Part shown: positions 12,663-24,590 of the stretch, in pieces | Layout of the letters: every line of letters starts with the position of its first letter | Numbering within the stretch: the stretch's first letter is position 1 | NCBI GenBank assembly: GCA_001695595.3 | Contig: MBPM02000012.1 | Coordinates: 1,116,001-1,180,000 of the forward strand | Source: Plasmopara viticola | Taxonomy: Eukaryota > Oomycota > Peronosporomycetes > Peronosporales > Peronosporaceae | DNA: 64,000 nt | Reading direction: 5' to 3' | The notes under the pieces: generated by a model | What the model was told of the DNA's origin: nothing | The model's input: the letters and a program-made list of their open reading frames with translations, nothing else | Databases searched by the model: none | Program-made: the position numbers and the translations under genes

Positions 12663-12676
12663 TTACTTCCCAATCA
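12663..12676 (+). promoter_or_regulatory. Candidate Inr for the Tul1-like gene
   Basis: The sequence TTACTTCCCAATCA differs from the extended oomycete initiator consensus (TCAYTYYNMAWTTT) at only a few positions. It lies 10-23 nt before the ATG at 12686. If it is used, the in-frame ATG at 12593 is upstream of transcription start, which supports 12686 as the start codon. Confidence 0.35.
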
Positions 12677-12685
12677 GATCAAGTC

Positions 12686-15064
12686 ATGGGGGACCGCATC
12701 GAGAACGGCCGGGTCGTCATGATTGTGCATGCCAACTCTCCGCGTCGCATTGATGGATCGGGCAGTAGTCCTGTTGGCAGTCCTAGCGAACCATTGGCGC
12801 TCAGCCTCAGCTCCATGGAGGCCGACTGGAGACAGCAGCAATTCCAGCGCCAGCGCATGCAACTACTCAGTATGGCCATTTTTCTGTGTTTTCTCGTTCT
12901 TTTTTTCGACAATCGCGCAGGGGATGCACGCAATGCTCGACACAGTCACACAGCTACAGACACTCTGGGTCACAATCGCTATTCGCTACCACAGAATGCG
13001 TTTAATGATACAGACAGGGTCCAAAAGGTGCACGAGCTGGAGACGCTGCTACAGATGCAGCCAGGATACCGACACCAAGAGTCGCCGCTCAATGTCACCG
13101 GCATCTATTCAGGCATATGGGATTCATTAGAAGTTGAAGAATACAATGCTCATCGACCCGTGTATGAGGACATTGTCCCGTATCTAAAGGTTGACCGAGA
13201 GATTCAACTACAACAGTACTCACAGCCAGTCGAAAAAGGCCATACGTGGCTGTTTTTAAAGATGAAAAGTCCGGCTTCGAAAGAGTTGATGATGGAGGTT
13301 GCATACGTGACGGGGCAATTGGTCATTTATGAGGAACATGCGTCGCTGGCGGCCACCATTTTGCCAGTACAGGGGGTTTTTCTTCGTAAATTGGCCAAAT
13401 TGACGCTCTTTGGTAACAGCCCGGACTCGAGTGTACAAATTTTGTACCGGAAAAATGCGAATGCAAGTGTGAAGACGACTGATGTGGAGGAATCGACTCA
13501 AACCTTGATAGAGGTGGAAAACGAAAAAGCGAAGTTTGATACACTGTCGAATCGGCCAAGAGCAGAATTGATGAATTTAGGTGTTTTGGACGGCGTTCCA
13601 GCAGTTAAAAATCGTGACGAATATGCAGCAATTGATATCTCGCCACCGAGATATTCGTACGTCTCGCGTTTTCGGAGCAGTGACTCATTCAGTGATCAAT
13701 GTGTGAGTATTGTGGAGATGATGCTTGTCAACAATACCAGCAAACCTGGGCAAAAGGGAGAGAAAGATGATGAAAACTTAGATGCAGCAACGATGCTGCA
13801 AAAGTCGATGCATCATATGAAGCTGGAAGGCACTCTTGCTAGCGTAAATTGCGGTCTGTATCTAAAGCTTGACACGACGTTTCAGGAGGAGAATCTAAAC
13901 GTCTTTTTCGCAAAAGCGTCGCGCTACGCGGTGATCATGACATTTATTGCTATGGCAGAGATTTATTTCTTGCTTCGTCAACTCCAGATTTCCAGCACGC
14001 AGGCGACGGCAGCAAAAGTCTCGCTGCTAACGATTGGACAGCAGGCTATTGTGGACTCGTATTTGTGTTTGGGCCACTTAACTGTGGGTATCGTGGCACA
14101 AAATGTGTTTGCTGCATTTGCTTCGGTCGCATTTGTCAAACTTATCATCTTTTCGGTGTTTGAAATGCGGTATTTGCTGATCATCTGGAAAGCGCGGAGA
14201 CCGCAGGGATTCTCCGAGGGCTGGCTGACGCTGCGTCGGGAGCTAACAACACTCTACTCGCGTTTCTATCTCTCACTGTGTGCTGGAATAGGTGTCTTTT
14301 ACAACGCTTCGGTACGATCGCTCTTGCCTAACTAATGAATGAGCCTACGCTGATTTCGTTGGGTATCGAATGTAGAATCATCTGCCTGTGCTGGTATTTA
14401 TATGCTACTCATTCTGGGTCCCGCAAATCGTGCACAACATACACAGGTATGTCATCAACGCTGGGTTTTGCTTGCAATTTCGTCTTACTAAGTGGGACAT
14501 ATTTAATGCTACGATAGAGAGGTCCGAAATCCATTAGATCCAGGTTATTTGTACGGTATAAGCGCACTGCGCTTATTTTTACCGCTGTACTTTTATGGTT
14601 GTCCGGACAACTTTCTCACTGCATTTCCTATGGTAAGAAGTCTCAAAGCACGAAAGTCAACATTTTTTTCAGTGTTAGTTTTGTGACTGATATGTTTGTT
14701 GGGTTTGCCAAAGTACGAGAGCAACGTAAATCCGCACTTTTGTTACGTTCTGGCCACATGGGTGGGGCTTCAAGTGGGCATTCTGGCACTGCAGCTGCAG
14801 TATGGTCCAAGGTTTTTTGTGCCTGCGCGGTTTCTACCTGTCAAGTATACCTATGAGCGGCGCATTGATCTGCAGCAGTTGACTTTGTTGAAGGATGGCG
14901 ACAACTCGATCGATTGTGTGATCTGCATGGTGGAGCTAGACATCGAGGCACGCGACTACATGATTGCACCATGTGACCACATATTCCATCGTGAGTGTCT
15001 GCAAGGCTGGATGCAAGTCAAGATGGAGTGTCCAACGTGTCGATATGTCCTACCAGAGCCCTAG
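12686..15064 (+). CDS. Tul1/Dsc1/FLY1-type transmembrane RING E3 ubiquitin ligase (4 exons)
   Basis: Exons are 12686-14311, 14376-14446, 14518-14632 and 14714-15064; introns are 64, 71 and 81 nt, and the first has a good CTAAC branch-like site. The product is 720 aa. It has an N-terminal membrane segment (SMAIFLCFLVLFF), a large lumenal region, several C-terminal membrane helices with the family hallmarks YSFWVPQIVHN, PLYFYGCPDNF and GPRFFVPARFLP, and a C-terminal RING-H2 domain spaced C-x2-C-x15-C-x-H-x2-H-x2-C-x10-C-x2-C. Relatives are Golgi/endosomal ligases that ubiquitinate membrane proteins (yeast Tul1, fission yeast Dsc1, Arabidopsis FLY1). An in-frame ATG at 12593 is an alternative start. 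Exon joints were chosen because they restore the conserved motifs in frame. Confidence 0.88.
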
Positions 15065-15727
15065 GCCAAGGCGAACACTGGGCGGAATAAAAGGTCGTCG
15101 ATAAAATACGCACGGGGACGAGTCGAAGAGCATTCAGGTCGAAGCTTTCGGCTGCAGACGATATGATTTTAACCCTTAGTGCGCGAGCAGCACATTATAT
15201 TGGCATATTGGAGTGGCTCGCAAACGATACAGTTATGATGAAAGCACTGCTGCTGCTCGGGCAACCACTTTAGTGTACGTTTATGGTAGGTAGGTTAGTA
15301 ATATCTCAATATATTTGCAAAAATATCTACGTACGTAAAGTATAAATATACGATCTTGTAACACTAGACTTTTCTTTGCGCATGTCTGGCAATTCATTTC
15401 CATTCAGAACAGCTTAAAAATGACGGGAACGTACTATTTTACGAACCAAATCGCGGAGATATGATAATACTTGGGCTCCCACATTGGTCTCGGATACCAT
15501 ATATAATCGAAGTGATGCCATTGGTTGCAGCCACACTGACCAGCGCCTTTCACTACTTTGTACAAGTCTCAATGAATGAAGTCTTCAATTTTGGCTAAAG
15601 GACATTTGGCTTTTGCCGTGCGCTGCGTCATCGACGTGCTTTTAAAAATAAGGTGAAGAAACAAATTTCATGAAAAGAATTACACCGTCGCCCGACTTGC
15701 CCTCTTCTTTTGTACGACTCTAGTGCT
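15065..15727. other. Intergenic region between convergent genes
   Basis: This gap of about 660 bp separates the 3' ends of the Tul1-like and kinesin genes. An AATAAA-like word lies just after the Tul1-like stop. I see no reading frame or RNA gene. Confidence 0.6.
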
Positions 15728-18022
15728 TTATTTTCGCTTCGACGCACTTTCTAAACGCTTAGATGAGCTCCTGGATAACGTCTTCCTCGCAGTTTTAGGT
15801 CGGCTGCCACTACTGGATGCCCCTTGCTTTCTACGAGTAGCTGCCGGTGCATAGCCGTCCCCTTCGCTGTCCGACACGTACACGAAGAATGGGTTCCGAT
15901 TAAGTTCCAATTCTTCAGCACGGCCAAGCTCGTCGTCGTCGTCTTTGTGTAGTGTCACCATACTTTTCTTGCCGATCCGACTCTTGTCTGACGAGGTCTC
16001 GGGTCGACGGACACTGCTAGCCGATGGTGGACGCTGTCGAGGACGCAATGTATTTCCGGCAAGCTCCAGTCGATCCAGCATAAAGTCGTCCTCTTCGTCA
16101 CTCCACCGAGCTCGAGCTTCAAGCATTGCCAACGCTTCAGGGGGTACAAAATAATCCAAAATTAGACACTTCAACTTTAATTGGGCTGTCAGCTGTCGAA
16201 TCGTGTCCAAGAGATCCTCTTTTTCGCGATTATGGGTCTTTTCCATTGCTTTAATGTCACTTACTACCTCCTTCACTTTCGTGTACACTTTTTTCAACTT
16301 TCGCGCTTTGGCTTCCGCCTCTTCCTGTAACGACTGATATTTTTCTTCGCGCATCAAATTGCTCTCTTCTCTTTCAGCCAACTCACGCGCGAGTTGCAAC
16401 TCTTGACGTTTTCGTTCCTCCAATTCGACTTTTGTACGTCGAAGTTCGTCTTCTTGTTGTGCAGCTTTTGTCATCATTTCACCGCCAACCAAAACTTTGG
16501 CTTGGGTAGCTGCAAGTCGATCCAGTAGTACTTTCTGTTGTGCTGCGAGTTCTTCTGCCTGTTGCCGTTCCCGTTCAAGTCGTACCTGTAGTTCGTGTTT
16601 GTTTAATTCAGCTTGTGCCTTGTCTTTGGCTGCTGACGCCACATCATCGCGATTTTTCTGGAGCATCTCTTCCTTCTCACGCTGAGCTTTTGCAGCTATT
16701 GCCTGCGCCTCTTGAATGCTAATTCCTTTTTCAATCACAATCTTTTCGACAATCTTTTCCACTTCGACGATCGCCACTGGTGCCTCACTAGCAACTCGAC
16801 CATCTACATAGTGAAACCCTTCGCTTGTTTGCTTTTCAATAACGAGCAATTTGGCTTTCAAAGCTTCAATTTCTTCTTGAAATTCTCGAATCATGGCATC
16901 TTTTGGATCTTCATTGATTTTTGGTTTATTCTTAATGTTTTTGGCTCGACTCGCATACCGGAGTGTCGTTAACGTTTCCTCGTAATTGTAATCAGCCGGT
17001 CCACAATTGGCAATCATCACAGTTTTTGTATTGCCACCCAACGAGTCTTGCAGCAGTCGCGTCAATTTGGAGTCGCGATACGGAATGTGCTTCGATTTGC
17101 CATCTACTAAAGCCGAAATAACATTTCCAAGCGCAGATAGTGACAAATTAATCTTGTTGGCTTCTTGCAAACGGTCTCCTGTTGCGCCAGTCTTAGACTG
17201 ACGTTCACTACCTGCTAAATCAACCAAATTGAGCTTGCCGACACACACGTGATCTTTACCGTCACCACCCTCACTTAAACACTCTACAACGATCGTAAAG
17301 ATAGAGTGGGACCGAGACGATGTCTGATTCATCAGTGTAGCACCAACACTGCGATTCTTCTTGCCCGTTTGCATCACATGATCAATTTCAGCTGCATCTT
17401 TGACCACTTGAGCGGTTAAACCCTTGACATATACGCCAGAATCGGCATTTTCTTTGATATCTAGAGCATTTTTAGGATCTTTTGACAACAAGTCGCGAAT
17501 CTCTTCATTGTAAATCTCTAAATACGACGCGCGTACTAAAATACGCTTGTTTTTCGAGATTGCCACCTATAAAGTAATAACCAATCATGTATAGATTCAG
17601 ACAAGTCCAAACTAGTCTTCCAATTTTTTTAATCTTACCTTGTCAAACACGTGTTTAAACGAATTTGGGATAATACCCGGTTGGTCGCTAGAACCTTCCA
17701 TCGTGTGGGACTTGCCTGCTCCCGTCTGGCCGTACGCAAAGATAGTACCATTGTAACCTTCCATGACTGCTTCAACAATCTCCGTGGCTGCTGTGTCGTA
17801 CACTTGCTGCTGCGTCGACTTGGCACCAAATGCAGCATCAAAAGTAAAAGACTTTGGGGTCTCGGAAGTCGCTGCCATTGGATTGATAATGGATACTTCT
17901 GCGCGATCAAAGTTGGCCATTGTGGCCTCCCGGCGGCCATCTTGTACCTCTTTGCCACTCATGGGCCGAATGCGGACCATCACGCGAACGCATTCATCAT
18001 TTCTACTTGACCTTGTTGTCAT
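15728..18022 (-). CDS. Kinesin-2 family motor subunit (KIF3/FLA10-like), 2 exons
   Basis: Exon 1 is 18022-17639 and exon 2 is 17566-15728, separated by a 72-nt GT-AG intron in phase 0; the product is 740 aa. The N-terminal motor domain has the P-loop GQTGAGKS (residues 98-105), switch I NQTSSRSH (about 208-215) and switch II DLAGSE (about 244-249). The neck segment [20 protein letters not shown] (about 345 onward) is the kinesin-2 signature. A long E/K/Q-rich coiled coil follows, then [13 protein letters not shown], matching the conserved post-coil motif of KIF3 motors, and a basic Ser-rich tail. Kinesin-2 heterotrimers drive anterograde intraflagellar transport, so the gene implies flagellate zoospores. 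It is convergent with the Tul1-like gene. Confidence 0.93.
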
Positions 18023-21000
18023 GCTTCGTAGATAACCAAGTAATTACTTCGATCTTTTCAAAACGTCGAAAAAGTCGTGTATTGAAAAGGTGGCGGTTAT
18101 ACGCGAAAAGGCAGGAAGAGCCTACGTCACTATAACGGAGTAACCTATATTATGTAAGAGTTGTTCGGATATTCCCGCTAGGCTTCGAGGAAACTAGTAG
18201 AGCAATTGGATCAATGGGAGAATCGTGTGAGACTCATATTGTGTAAGAGTGGCAGGGTCAAGCTCAGACACTATCCAAAAGATAAGCGAGGTGAAAAATA
18301 CTGACGCTGCAGTGGAAAATAGACGGATAGGGTGTTAGCACTTGCTACTGAATTGGAATGAGGATGCTCTGCTTACTAATAGGAATGCGGATACCGAAGA
18401 GACTTTGCAGGCGTGTTAAGCATACTGATTTATGCGCAACAATACAACTGTATAGGATCAGCTTTGGCACGAGAGAAGTAAGCCGAATCACTAAATAATT
18501 CGTAAATTTTTCGTAATGCCATGCTTCGTGACGCGAGGGCTTAAATTTAAATTTTAGATTAAGCCAAACTTTTTAACATTGCATCTAAATGAAAAGGGTA
18601 CATACTTCCAGCAGATAAGATTAGGCTTTGCAGAATGCAAACTGCACTTTTCTTCAAACAAATATACTTTTTACACAATCTTGAAAGGACAAAAATCAAA
18701 TAGTTTGTTCTCATGTTGGTTTCCACTGCTCCAAGTATTAATTGAAAAGAGGATTGATTTCAAGCGAAGTTATGGGTAAATGTATTTTAAATGCTTGAAC
18801 GAAGGTTTTACTAAATTTGGCTAGCGAATAAACCCAACTTTTACAAATTCGTAAACAGTAGTGATACATGATTCTAGGTATGATTGTCACCCCTGTATAA
18901 TCAGGTTTTGGCCACTGGCCGAAGTCTCTATTGCCTAGCGCTAGAGTCAAGATGGACTGTTCGCGTGACCATAAGTCTGTTCCAGCTGAAGAAGGTCGAG
19001 AATTAAAATAACTTAAATCCTTGATTGTCCTTTTTTAGAAGTGATCTTAAATTGAAAGTCGCCACCACGGTATGACCTCGGCTCCATTACCAATATGTTA
19101 TGAACATGCAGGCTGGACAATCCGGTTATGTCGTGCTCGTCGTTCTTATTTTCATCATCTTTTTCTATTGCAATAAGGTTTTCCAAAATATTAATTCTTT
19201 GTACATTACTTGCAACAGCAATCGCTTTATATGTAAGATCATATTTCAAACGTTTGATTTGAAAAAAAGAGTTTTGGCACTATGGTCTAAAGGTTTGATT
19301 TGAAAAAGCGAGTTTTGGCATCAAGATTTTTGCAAATTTGGTGAAATCGTGAACTACAATTTCGTGCATAGCAACAGCGATGAACGTCTCTAAACGCTCG
19401 CATTTGATACACATACGCTCAGTTTTAGAGTCAGTCGGATATCCTACTTACCACGCCGTGACTAAGGTACTTGAACAAAATCATAAGGCCGAGACACGCG
19501 CAGATAGCCCAAACCGGTCTCAAGCCCGTACACATGGGCTGAGCTTTGGTCCAGCTGCTTTTGACACAAAAGTAAAAACACTGCAGTAGATAGTGCCTCA
19601 CTGTAGCACAGATGTTTTCAAAACGTGTCTCACCTTTCTTTATACATATTTGCGCGAGTCTTACATCATGACTCTAGCGCCTTGTATATAATGAGCCGTG
19701 CGAACACTCAATCGTTTCTTTAGTAATTTTTACTTACACGCAGCACTAGCGGCTTCCAATTGACGAGTTTAAATGTCAAGACGCCACAGGGTACAGCATA
19801 AGTTTCAATGGGCTATTGTCATTCGGGCATGGGTACATCGAATTCCTTAGCCTGTAAAGGTTGAGTCGACTAAGTTTTAGCAGTACAAACGACCAGTAGT
19901 GTCAAACTTTCATTTTTTTCCGCCATTAAGCTGACAAGATAGATGGCTTACATTATCGGGTATTTACAACCGCGCCATCAGATAGATCAGCAAAGTGCAC
20001 GGCTTTTGATAATTTACTGGCTCCGATTACCTCGCTGGCATTTAGTTATTTACCTCGACGGATAGCCATTTTTAGATTTTGGGAAGTATTACATATCACA
20101 CTGCTTCCAAAGTTGAGAAAATTGGGGTTCATTAACTTTCACGTCACGTTTATTGATGAAATTACAGTAGTGCGCTGACTTTCGGGTAGAGCTTTGAGCT
20201 TCGTGTTCCTTTCATACAAAAGTATTTTTTTGTAAAGCAGAGAGGGCGCCTTCGGCTGAGCGGCTTCAAGCTAAACTTTAACGATGTTAAAGCCATAATT
20301 TCAAGAATAATGTCTCTTTTGAAGATCTGAGACGGAAACACAGTGATTTATATCTCATTCATCATCTGCAACATAATTGATTGAACTGTATGTGCCTCAG
20401 AATTGTATTCCGATTTTTATCCAAGCATACGTAATCCGAGCATGCTACAGAAAGATAGCTTTACGCATATGTATCATTTTAAACGTGACTGGTGCTGTTT
20501 AGAGTTGGCGGAAACCTTATTTGGTCGCAAGTCAGAAAATGAACTGACCACACAAAATATGAAAATATTGATGGATGATACTAATACAGTTAATTACCAA
20601 GTCACATCAAAGTCCATCAGAGTGGTCTTTCTATTGGCACCCATACGTGCTGGTTTAGACGTCAGCTAAGTTTTATCAGCTCTTCTCACAAAATGTTAGT
20701 AATAATGATGACGACAAGTGTTCGCGGGAAATTCAGTGCCAGACTCCCCGCAAATTAAAGCTTGTGTTAAGGGCAACAGAATTATTAACAATCAAGCAGG
20801 AACTATGAATTCCGCCGCTCATATCTGCATAAATAAAAGTAAGTACTCATAACCGAAGCGTGGCTCTTCATAAAAGTCCTGTTGACTCGCACTTAGCTTA
20901 TAGGAATGCAAGCCACAACGATGAAAGTAGCAATTTAAGTCGCTCCTCAAATGGAGTACATGCTTGCTCTTCCGAATGCCTTGGTCGGACAAGTGTTTGT

Positions 21001-21094
21001 TCTATACGACCCAAATTAGAAGTGTTGCGTATTTTTAATGGTTACCGATCAAACAACAATATGCTGCTTTGGCTGCAATAAAGTCGAACTACCT

Positions 21095-21790
21095 GCTGGT
21101 CGTTTATAGGAAAATTCTAAATTGCCTATCAAGTCCAGGCCATAATAAATCATTTTTTAGGTTTGAGAAAGAGCGCTCAAAGACCACTTTGGCTGAGAAC
21201 TCATAAAAGTGAATATCGTATCGATGCATCCACAAACAGGGTGGGACCACAGTCCGCGCAATGTGAAAAATACAAATAGACTGTTTAACGGTCAAAATCC
21301 ATGAACACTAGACGAGAAATAACTAAGACTTCTGCTTTCTCACTAGAAGACCAAGTGTCTTTAAAAAGCATGAAACAATCATTCAAGTGCTATATCAAAG
21401 TGGGGGTCGATAAAGACTCGATACTGCCGTTCTAAAAAAATAGTCATGATTGTTACACTTTCAAGTACGCTTCGAAAGGCTTGCATTCATATTACTAAAT
21501 CGAAAGAAGGCTCCCTTGATATGAATATAAAGGCTGGGAGAGAGCCTAGTTCTCAGGAAAAGTCGACAAATCGATCTGGTACCAAGCAAAAAAGGATTGT
21601 GTTACAAGGCAATTGCCTCACGGAAAAAAATAGATTATTCTGCCTATTCCGCGGAAAAGGCAAAAAGTGGTGCGGAAGTCGCGATCCCGCACTTTGTAAG
21701 ACCTTATTGTGCCTGAGTATAAATGGACCAGAAAAACGTGCACGAGAATCAAGCTCGCGGCTCTCATGTCGACTTGAGCTTCTTTAGAAA
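21095..21790 (+). repeat. Diverged dispersed repeat, copy 1
   Basis: Shares ordered blocks with 27,905-28,340: GAGCGCTC, CGATGCATCCACAA, a run around GGTCAAAATCCA, ACTAGACGAGAAATAA, AGAAGACCAAGTGTC, and GCGGAAGTCGCGATCCC. The two copies have the same orientation and are separated by indels. The family is unidentified; no intact reading frame or termini were found. Confidence 0.55.
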
Positions 21791-22126
21791 TTAATACTAA
21801 CCCGAGAATAGTCGTATTTGTGTGCCATTGAAGCACTCTCATACACGTCCAAACGTGTGTTGACCAAGATAAGAATTATAAAGAAGGCAATTGCATCCAC
21901 TCAAAGTCAGCAAAACGATATCTTTTTAAAAGTGGAAAAGAAAATCGAAAAATCGTTGCTTACCTAAACCTTAGCACCACTACAAAGTCCGCTTAACACG
22001 GGTGGGCGGCTGATAGTGCTTACAATCACCGCTGCATTGGAGATAAAGCTCAGGAAAGAGTGTGTATATGTTTGATTGCAGGTGCTCACTACGTCAAAGC
22101 CAACTTCCTGACGCGGTTCGAGTTTC

Positions 22127-22348
22127 TCATGCTGAGAAGTGTGGTGCATAAAACACATTGACCAGACTGTCAAGACCGACATCGCAACCATCCCCAAGCG
22201 CGTGTACTCGGTCTATAAGTTGTTGCTGCTTCTCTCGGAGAAGGATTAAGGCAGAGGGAAAAGCGGCCTCCGTTGACATACTCGTGAGAACCAAAGCTTT
22301 TTGTGGTGTGGCACGGTTATCCCGCTTTTTCGAATCCGAGGTTGCCAT
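22127..22348 (-). CDS. Uncharacterised 73-residue reading frame
   Basis: A minus-strand frame with ATG at 22348 begins MATSDSKKRDN and includes a short charged helix-like stretch (LREKQQQLIDRVHALGD). Its base composition looks more gene-like than the surrounding AT-rich DNA. A second open minus-strand frame (22197-21964) overlaps its 3' part, so it may be the 5' exon or a frameshifted remnant of a longer gene. I recognise no family. It could equally be a chance frame. Confidence 0.2.
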   Translation of the reverse strand: MATSDSKKRDNRATPQKALVLTSMSTEAAFPSALILLREKQQQLIDRVHALGDGCDVGLDSLVNVFYAPHFSA

Positions 22349-24252
22349 TTTGCTGCTTTGGCACGACTGTCCTAAAGCTGTTTGGATCTGGGTTATAAGT
22401 AGCAGGTATTTCGTATGTTAGTAGCGGGCTTACGATTGTTGCTCAATTCCATATCCACATTCGAGGCTTATGCTCCCAAGGCCTGGCTTTGTGCTACTCC
22501 GAAGCCGGGACATCTCAAAGCAGAGGTGTCTTCGATCCAACGATAGACCAAATTACGCTAAAGCTTATCGACTTAAGAAACCGTGTCAAAGTTGGTGTGT
22601 TCGTAAACTGTAAGAGCCTGAGATTTTCTCGATTACAGTACAAGTTCAACATATATGAATCGTGGTGGCAGCAGTTGCCAATGCATCTCCTACTAAATGA
22701 AAACCACTTAAGTCTCCATGCTTCTTGCGATGTCGAGTAGTTTGGTTTGGTGATATTTTATTAGGTGCTTGCACCACGCGCAGAGCGGCTGTAAGATCGC
22801 GCTAGAACAAGGCCACTTCTGAAAGCATCTGCAGTTTAAAAATGATACGCGAAGAGTGGCCTCCAGATGCGCGCAAAGCAGGTGTATGGATGCACAGATC
22901 CATAGTCTGCATCGCTCGGGTATACTTTATGCATGTTACGTTATTATTTTTGGCAAGAAAGTCGTCTAGGGAGTAAGTTGGCCTTTCACGAGCTCGCAAT
23001 TTATGTCGGTACCTGGCGGGAAAAAATTCACACATAATACGTTCGTGTTTTTAGACTCACAGAATGAATGTACGAGGCCTGGCGTATTTTACTCCAGCTT
23101 GTTCCTTCAAGTATGGTGTTCTCATACACGACAACGTCTCAGGTCATTTTTTAAAAAAAAAATTCCTTAAAAACATACGCTTCTCTGGACTCTATGGTGG
23201 GGTCTATTGTATGGTCGGTGAAACGAGTGTAAAGACCTTTTGGAGTGTCGTCCCTGGTGATAAAGCTATGTAGACGACACTTAGAGAGTTTTGAGGCCTC
23301 AGCAGGCAGAAAGCCAGACAGGGCTAGCCATGTCATTGCCAATAGACGAAATTGTCTGTGGACTACTGATGGACGAATGTAAAGAAAAACGATGATACTT
23401 CCGAAGCCTTCTTTGGGCACACAAATTGGGACTTGCTTTTCATGGCATAGGTGCATCCTTAGCCGTGTAGGTCGATAATGGTGCTGTGGCACCCATAGAA
23501 ATCAAAGCAGCCTTCAACGATCTTCGTTATACGGCCCGGCCGACTGGCAAATCCTTTGCTGACGTTTCAGAATCATATTGTCTCTTCAAGAAAATGCCAT
23601 AAACAGTGAATTTTACACATGTATTGTAATTTAAGTCTTGGTAGGAGAGGTTGTTACGGCATTGTCAAAAGTCGAACGCTTGGGTCAACGCTGGTCTATC
23701 GTTCGTAAAATGCATGACAGACACACTATCGGTATTTATACCGTAGCTAAATTGGAGGACACTGACGGATGATCCCAGCCTAAATGATATATTCGTTGAT
23801 AAGTGCACATAAGGATTATACATGAAAATAAACCGTTGTGTTATACATGTTGGCCAGCCGAAACGAAAGCCCTATTTTGGACAGACACGGAATATACACC
23901 CTACACGGCCCCCATAGGATCAATCCAGAAGAAAAATCGACCCAATGTGATCACTTACAATGACTCCCCCCGTCGAGAGAGGAATTCGCGATAGAATGAA
24001 TTAAGGTTCTATCAATTCTCGATTAACGGACTTACTTACTTTGAATTTCATTTTAAGGGGATATGTTTAGTATTATGGCTTGTATGCTTAAGGGAATTGT
24101 GACGACAGATTGTGGTAGCTAAGCGACTTGCTGGATAGAAGGATAAAAATATTCATCATTTTCAAAAAGTACAGCGTTTTCCGCCGATAAAACTATGAAA
24201 AAAGTATAGAGTTTGTTTGGTCAATAACCTGCTATTAGCAACCATTATGATA

Positions 24253-24577
24253 ATGTAATGTAATGTATTCCGTTATCGCGTTGCCAAGTTATGCACGTGC
24301 TAGACTCAGTCTGGCTAGTCCACGGCATAGAGTGGTGTCCGCATACGTCGGGTCTCGTTCGGCGGGCAGTGCAGCCAGCACCGAGGTCGTGAGGGTCTTC
24401 CATTATTTTGCTTAGCTCTGACTTGGTAAGAGCCCAGGTGGTGCCCGGTGCTGGAGACCGTCGCGTCGAGGGTGAGACTCGTTAGATCTGCAGATGCCCG
24501 AGAGCACCTGCCCGAAGCGCGCGAGCATTTAGCCCCCGCGCTTGGAAGGAGGGCGTCACCCCAACCTTTTCCAAGCT
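24253..24577 (-). mobile_element. SINE-like element, copy 1
   Basis: A GC-rich insertion of about 325 bp is flanked by perfect 13-bp direct repeats AACCATTATGATA (24240-24252 and 24578-24590). Read on the minus strand it starts GGTTGGGGTGACGCCCTCC near its 5' end. It finishes in an AATACATTACATTACAT-type tail next to the target-site duplication, as retroposed short elements do. It is highly similar along its full length to 49,859-50,176. No protein frame is evident. A tRNA-like head could not be proven by eye. Confidence 0.85.
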
Positions 24578-24590
24578 AACCATTATGATA

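Larger units (their letters stand above)
18023..24239. other. Gene-poor, repeat-derived tract
   Basis: About 6 kb without a convincing gene. Reading frames are short and unrelated to known families. It contains one diverged repeat copy (21,095-21,790) and one uncharacterised frame (22,127-22,348), listed separately. The last about 80 bp (24,160-24,240) are a diverged minus-oriented copy of the sugar-transporter 3' flank. Confidence 0.55.

Noticed and set aside
12593..12685. Upstream in-frame ATG as the start of the Tul1-like gene
   Set aside because: The added 31 residues do not look conserved or signal-like, and the initiator-like site at 12663 would place transcription start downstream of it. 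Kept as an alternative only.
19013..19249. 78-codon acidic minus-strand frame
   Set aside because: It begins with TTG rather than ATG and resembles no family.
23151..23492. 113-codon minus-strand frame with a possible secreted-protein start at an internal Met
   Set aside because: The hydrophobic stretch is short, no RxLR or other effector motif follows, and the opposite strand is also open.
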